From: Typha latifolia
Taxonomy: Eukaryota; Streptophyta; Magnoliopsida; Poales; Typhaceae
Assembly (NCBI GenBank): GCA_019914945.1
Contig: CM034100.1
Coordinates: 12,721,096 to 12,785,095, forward strand
Direction: 5' to 3'
Length of the DNA: 64,000 nt
This document shows, piece after piece, positions 61,837-64,000 of this stretch (position 1 is the first letter of the stretch; every line of letters begins with the position of its first letter). Below the pieces are notes generated by a model. The model searched no databases and was not told the DNA's origin. It worked only from the letters and a program-made list of their open reading frames with translations. The translations under genes and the position numbers were made by a program.

Positions 61837-64000
61837 TTGGATTTTTTTTCTAAATTATTAATGCTTTTAGCACCTTTTTTTAATGAAGTATTGCTCTTCA
61901 TGCATGCAAGGTTCGAAAACAGATGCTACGGTGTCAAACTCATATTCTGACACGACTAGGTCTGATAGAATTCACTCGGACATTGGGTTTATTGGGATGA
62001 GCCTATTTATCTAGTTTGTGTTTGCTTGAGAGAATAAGATCTTTTGTCAAGGGGCTTTCAAACGCCAGGGACTCGCATTCGAACTTGACTATTCGAACGC
62101 CAGTACGAATTGCAATGACGGAGAATAGAATTTGCGCGTTCGAATGCACCGCAGCAAGAATTATTAGTTTATTAGGGTTTTAATTTGATTATTTGGATTA
62201 TAAGTGTGAGCCTCTATAAATATGTGGAGGAAGCCTTAATTGAAGTTTATCCGATAATTAAAAACGGCATTGTGCTTTTATCTCTTTCTCTTCTTGCTCT
62301 AACCATTGGCGCTCTCTCCCTCCTTCTTCCTTCCACCGCCCAAGTCTTTAATCGGCTTCCTCTAACTTCTAATCCCTCTCTTCTATGACAACTTCTCCCC
62401 CTTTACACCAAGAAATTAACTTAGCACATATCTAGCCATTGAAGGGCTATCAAGTTAGGGTTTATCTGACATTTGGCCACTGTTAAGTCGATATCTCAAG
62501 ATTTAATCATCCAAACCTTGCGATCTTGGATTCATTGGAAATATCTTTTCAAGGGCGACAATATATCCAAAACTTAGGAAGATCTAACAGTTAGATTATC
62601 CACATATTTCTTCGAAAGTCACGTCCTCAATTTAGTCCAGAACCATTTTGTATTGGATTAAGCTTGTTGATGACATATTCAGATTCATATTTTTGTTTAG
62701 ACAATAATTCAAGATATTATGGCACAAAATTTAAAACATTACCCTAATTATATTACAGATAATTTTTGAATAGAAATTAGATTTTAAAAAGATACGAATC
62801 TAGGTTTAAACGAATTATTACCTCTTTTTCTCGGGGGACACAATTAGCACAAAATATTAAGAGTCTCAAAAAAGTAATTTCTAGCATGTGAAATATATAT
62901 AAAGTTAGCAAAATCAATCTCTATAACTAATATAAATATATCATTAGTAATGATATTAATATTTACTATTTAAATAAGCAAATTAAAACTATAAATTATT
63001 CAAAAAATATGCAGTTAAATAGATATTCGATATCCATATCTGTATTAAAAATAATTATACCACCCTTGTATCCGAGTTTTTTAAAAAATACCTACACGTA
63101 TCCGAATCATATGCCTACTTTTTTCAAAAGTTTTACCCGATATGAATTCATATCAGAATTGAATAGGAATTTTCACTCTCATCCAATCTGGATAGGATTG
63201 AATAGCGGGTTGGGACGGAGTTAATCTAACCTTCACCCCTAATGCTTATTAGTAATTTTTTTGTTTCAGTCTCAGTCTTCAATGAAGAAAGTCCCTCATT
63301 TCATTTTATTGCCTCAAAGGGCGCTAATAGTTTTTGACCGAACTAATTTTCTCTCAAATTTTATGTACCGAAATAAACCTTACTGTAACTTAATACAAAA
63401 AAAAGGTATGCTTTACTATAATTGTCAGTAAAATGCTGAACTTATTAATGTTCACTTTTAGATGAGTTTAGCATTTTATCTTCGTAGTAAAATGCTAAAT
63501 TTATCAGCATTTGTGGAAACGCCGAAGAGTTTAGCATCTTACTTTTTTGATAAAAGCAAAAAAAAAAAAAAATAGACAAAAACTTAAAAATTAAAATCTT
63601 GAGGAGCTATTGTTCTTTTTGGTTTTACAATTTTAAGCTGACCTTGTCACATGGAATGGAATGGCATCATTCCAACTCATAGGTCTTTTTTATATCTTCA
63701 TAATGATATATTTTAGAGAAATTGGTCAAAAATACCTTGCATAATTTTGCTTTTATTATCATTTACACCCCTACCTTATCAATATTTATCAATCTATCCC
63801 TATATTATGGATTTAATCCTCAAAGTAACCCGAGTTAAATTTAACATGTTGAGAATATTCTATTATTTTTGAAATTAGGGCTTTGCCATAGTGAAGAGAG
63901 AGAGGAAAAGAGAGATCAACAAACCCTTAACCTTTCAGAGAAGATCTTTCAACGATTACCACAAAGAAAAGGGGTTTTAGGCGGCAGTATTTTGAGAGAG
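61837..64000. other. Intergenic, repeat-rich end of the window
   Basis: No supported gene. It holds a CGAACGCC-word remnant (62040-62235), a DNA-transposon-like copy (62740-63232), and short inverted AAAATGCTAAA/TTTAGCATTTT words at 63425-63540. It ends in a purine-rich tract with AGAGAGAGG (63893-63925). Confidence 0.5.
62740..63232 (-). mobile_element. Short non-autonomous DNA-transposon-like repeat, second copy
   Basis: Same family and orientation as 28975-29517. The complement starts near AGGGGTGAAGGTTAGATTAA at 63231. It keeps TTACTATTTAAATAAGCAA and the AT-rich body, but its GGATACGGAT words are more worn. No ORF. Confidence 0.55.

Noticed and set aside
63721..64000. Possible start of a second MULE
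   Set aside because: The layout (AAATTGGTCAAAAATACC, then ATTTACACCCC, then a purine-rich leader) recalls the MULE left end, but the match is weak and the window ends before any coding block.

Overview
The window is nuclear DNA from a flowering plant, most likely a commelinid monocot. It is AT-rich and intron-bearing, with many degenerate transposon remnants. The clearest phylogenetic hint is that close tandem paralogues are split into very GC-rich and AT-rich coding sequences, a pattern known from grasses and related monocots. The species cannot be named from sequence alone.

Layout. (1) 1-38.8 kb holds five members of one glycosyltransferase family, GT61 (DUF563; the XAT/XYXT/XAX xylan-decorating group). 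Four are on the + strand: a 5'-truncated copy at 2-916, then 3132-5241, 8115-9985 and 31461-33755. One is on the - strand at 37128-38739. The four complete genes share one architecture: a short cytosolic tail, one N-terminal membrane anchor, an acidic stem spread over two to six small exons, and the whole catalytic domain in one last exon. Every intron is in phase 1. (2) The array is interrupted at 13-30 kb by a block of mobile DNA: an inverted pair of long non-coding repeats (about 13.2-15.5 and 24.9-27.9 kb), a 136-bp-period minisatellite, and a decayed Mutator-like element (about 17.67-22.79 kb) with recognisable inverted ends, a multiply broken transposase and a convergent GRF zinc-finger/membrane ORF. 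(3) 33.8-37.1 and 38.8-43.8 kb are intergenic. (4) 43.86-60.11 kb, - strand, is a complete base-exchange phosphatidylserine synthase gene (PSS1): 12 coding exons, 425 residues, introns up to 6.2 kb loaded with repeats, and a probable 5'UTR exon near 61.5-61.8 kb. (5) The last 2 kb are repeat-rich and gene-free.

The GT61 proteins are expected to be Golgi type II membrane enzymes adding arabinose or xylose to xylan or related polymers. PSS1 is an ER enzyme of phospholipid synthesis and appears functionally unrelated to the array. I found no rRNA, CRISPR or viral genes and no convincing tRNA. The most unusual features are the stem-exon duplication in the 31.5-33.8 kb GT61 gene, the AT-AG intron of the GRF ORF, and a 123-bp direct repeat flanking a 3-kb insert whose copies differ only by transitions.
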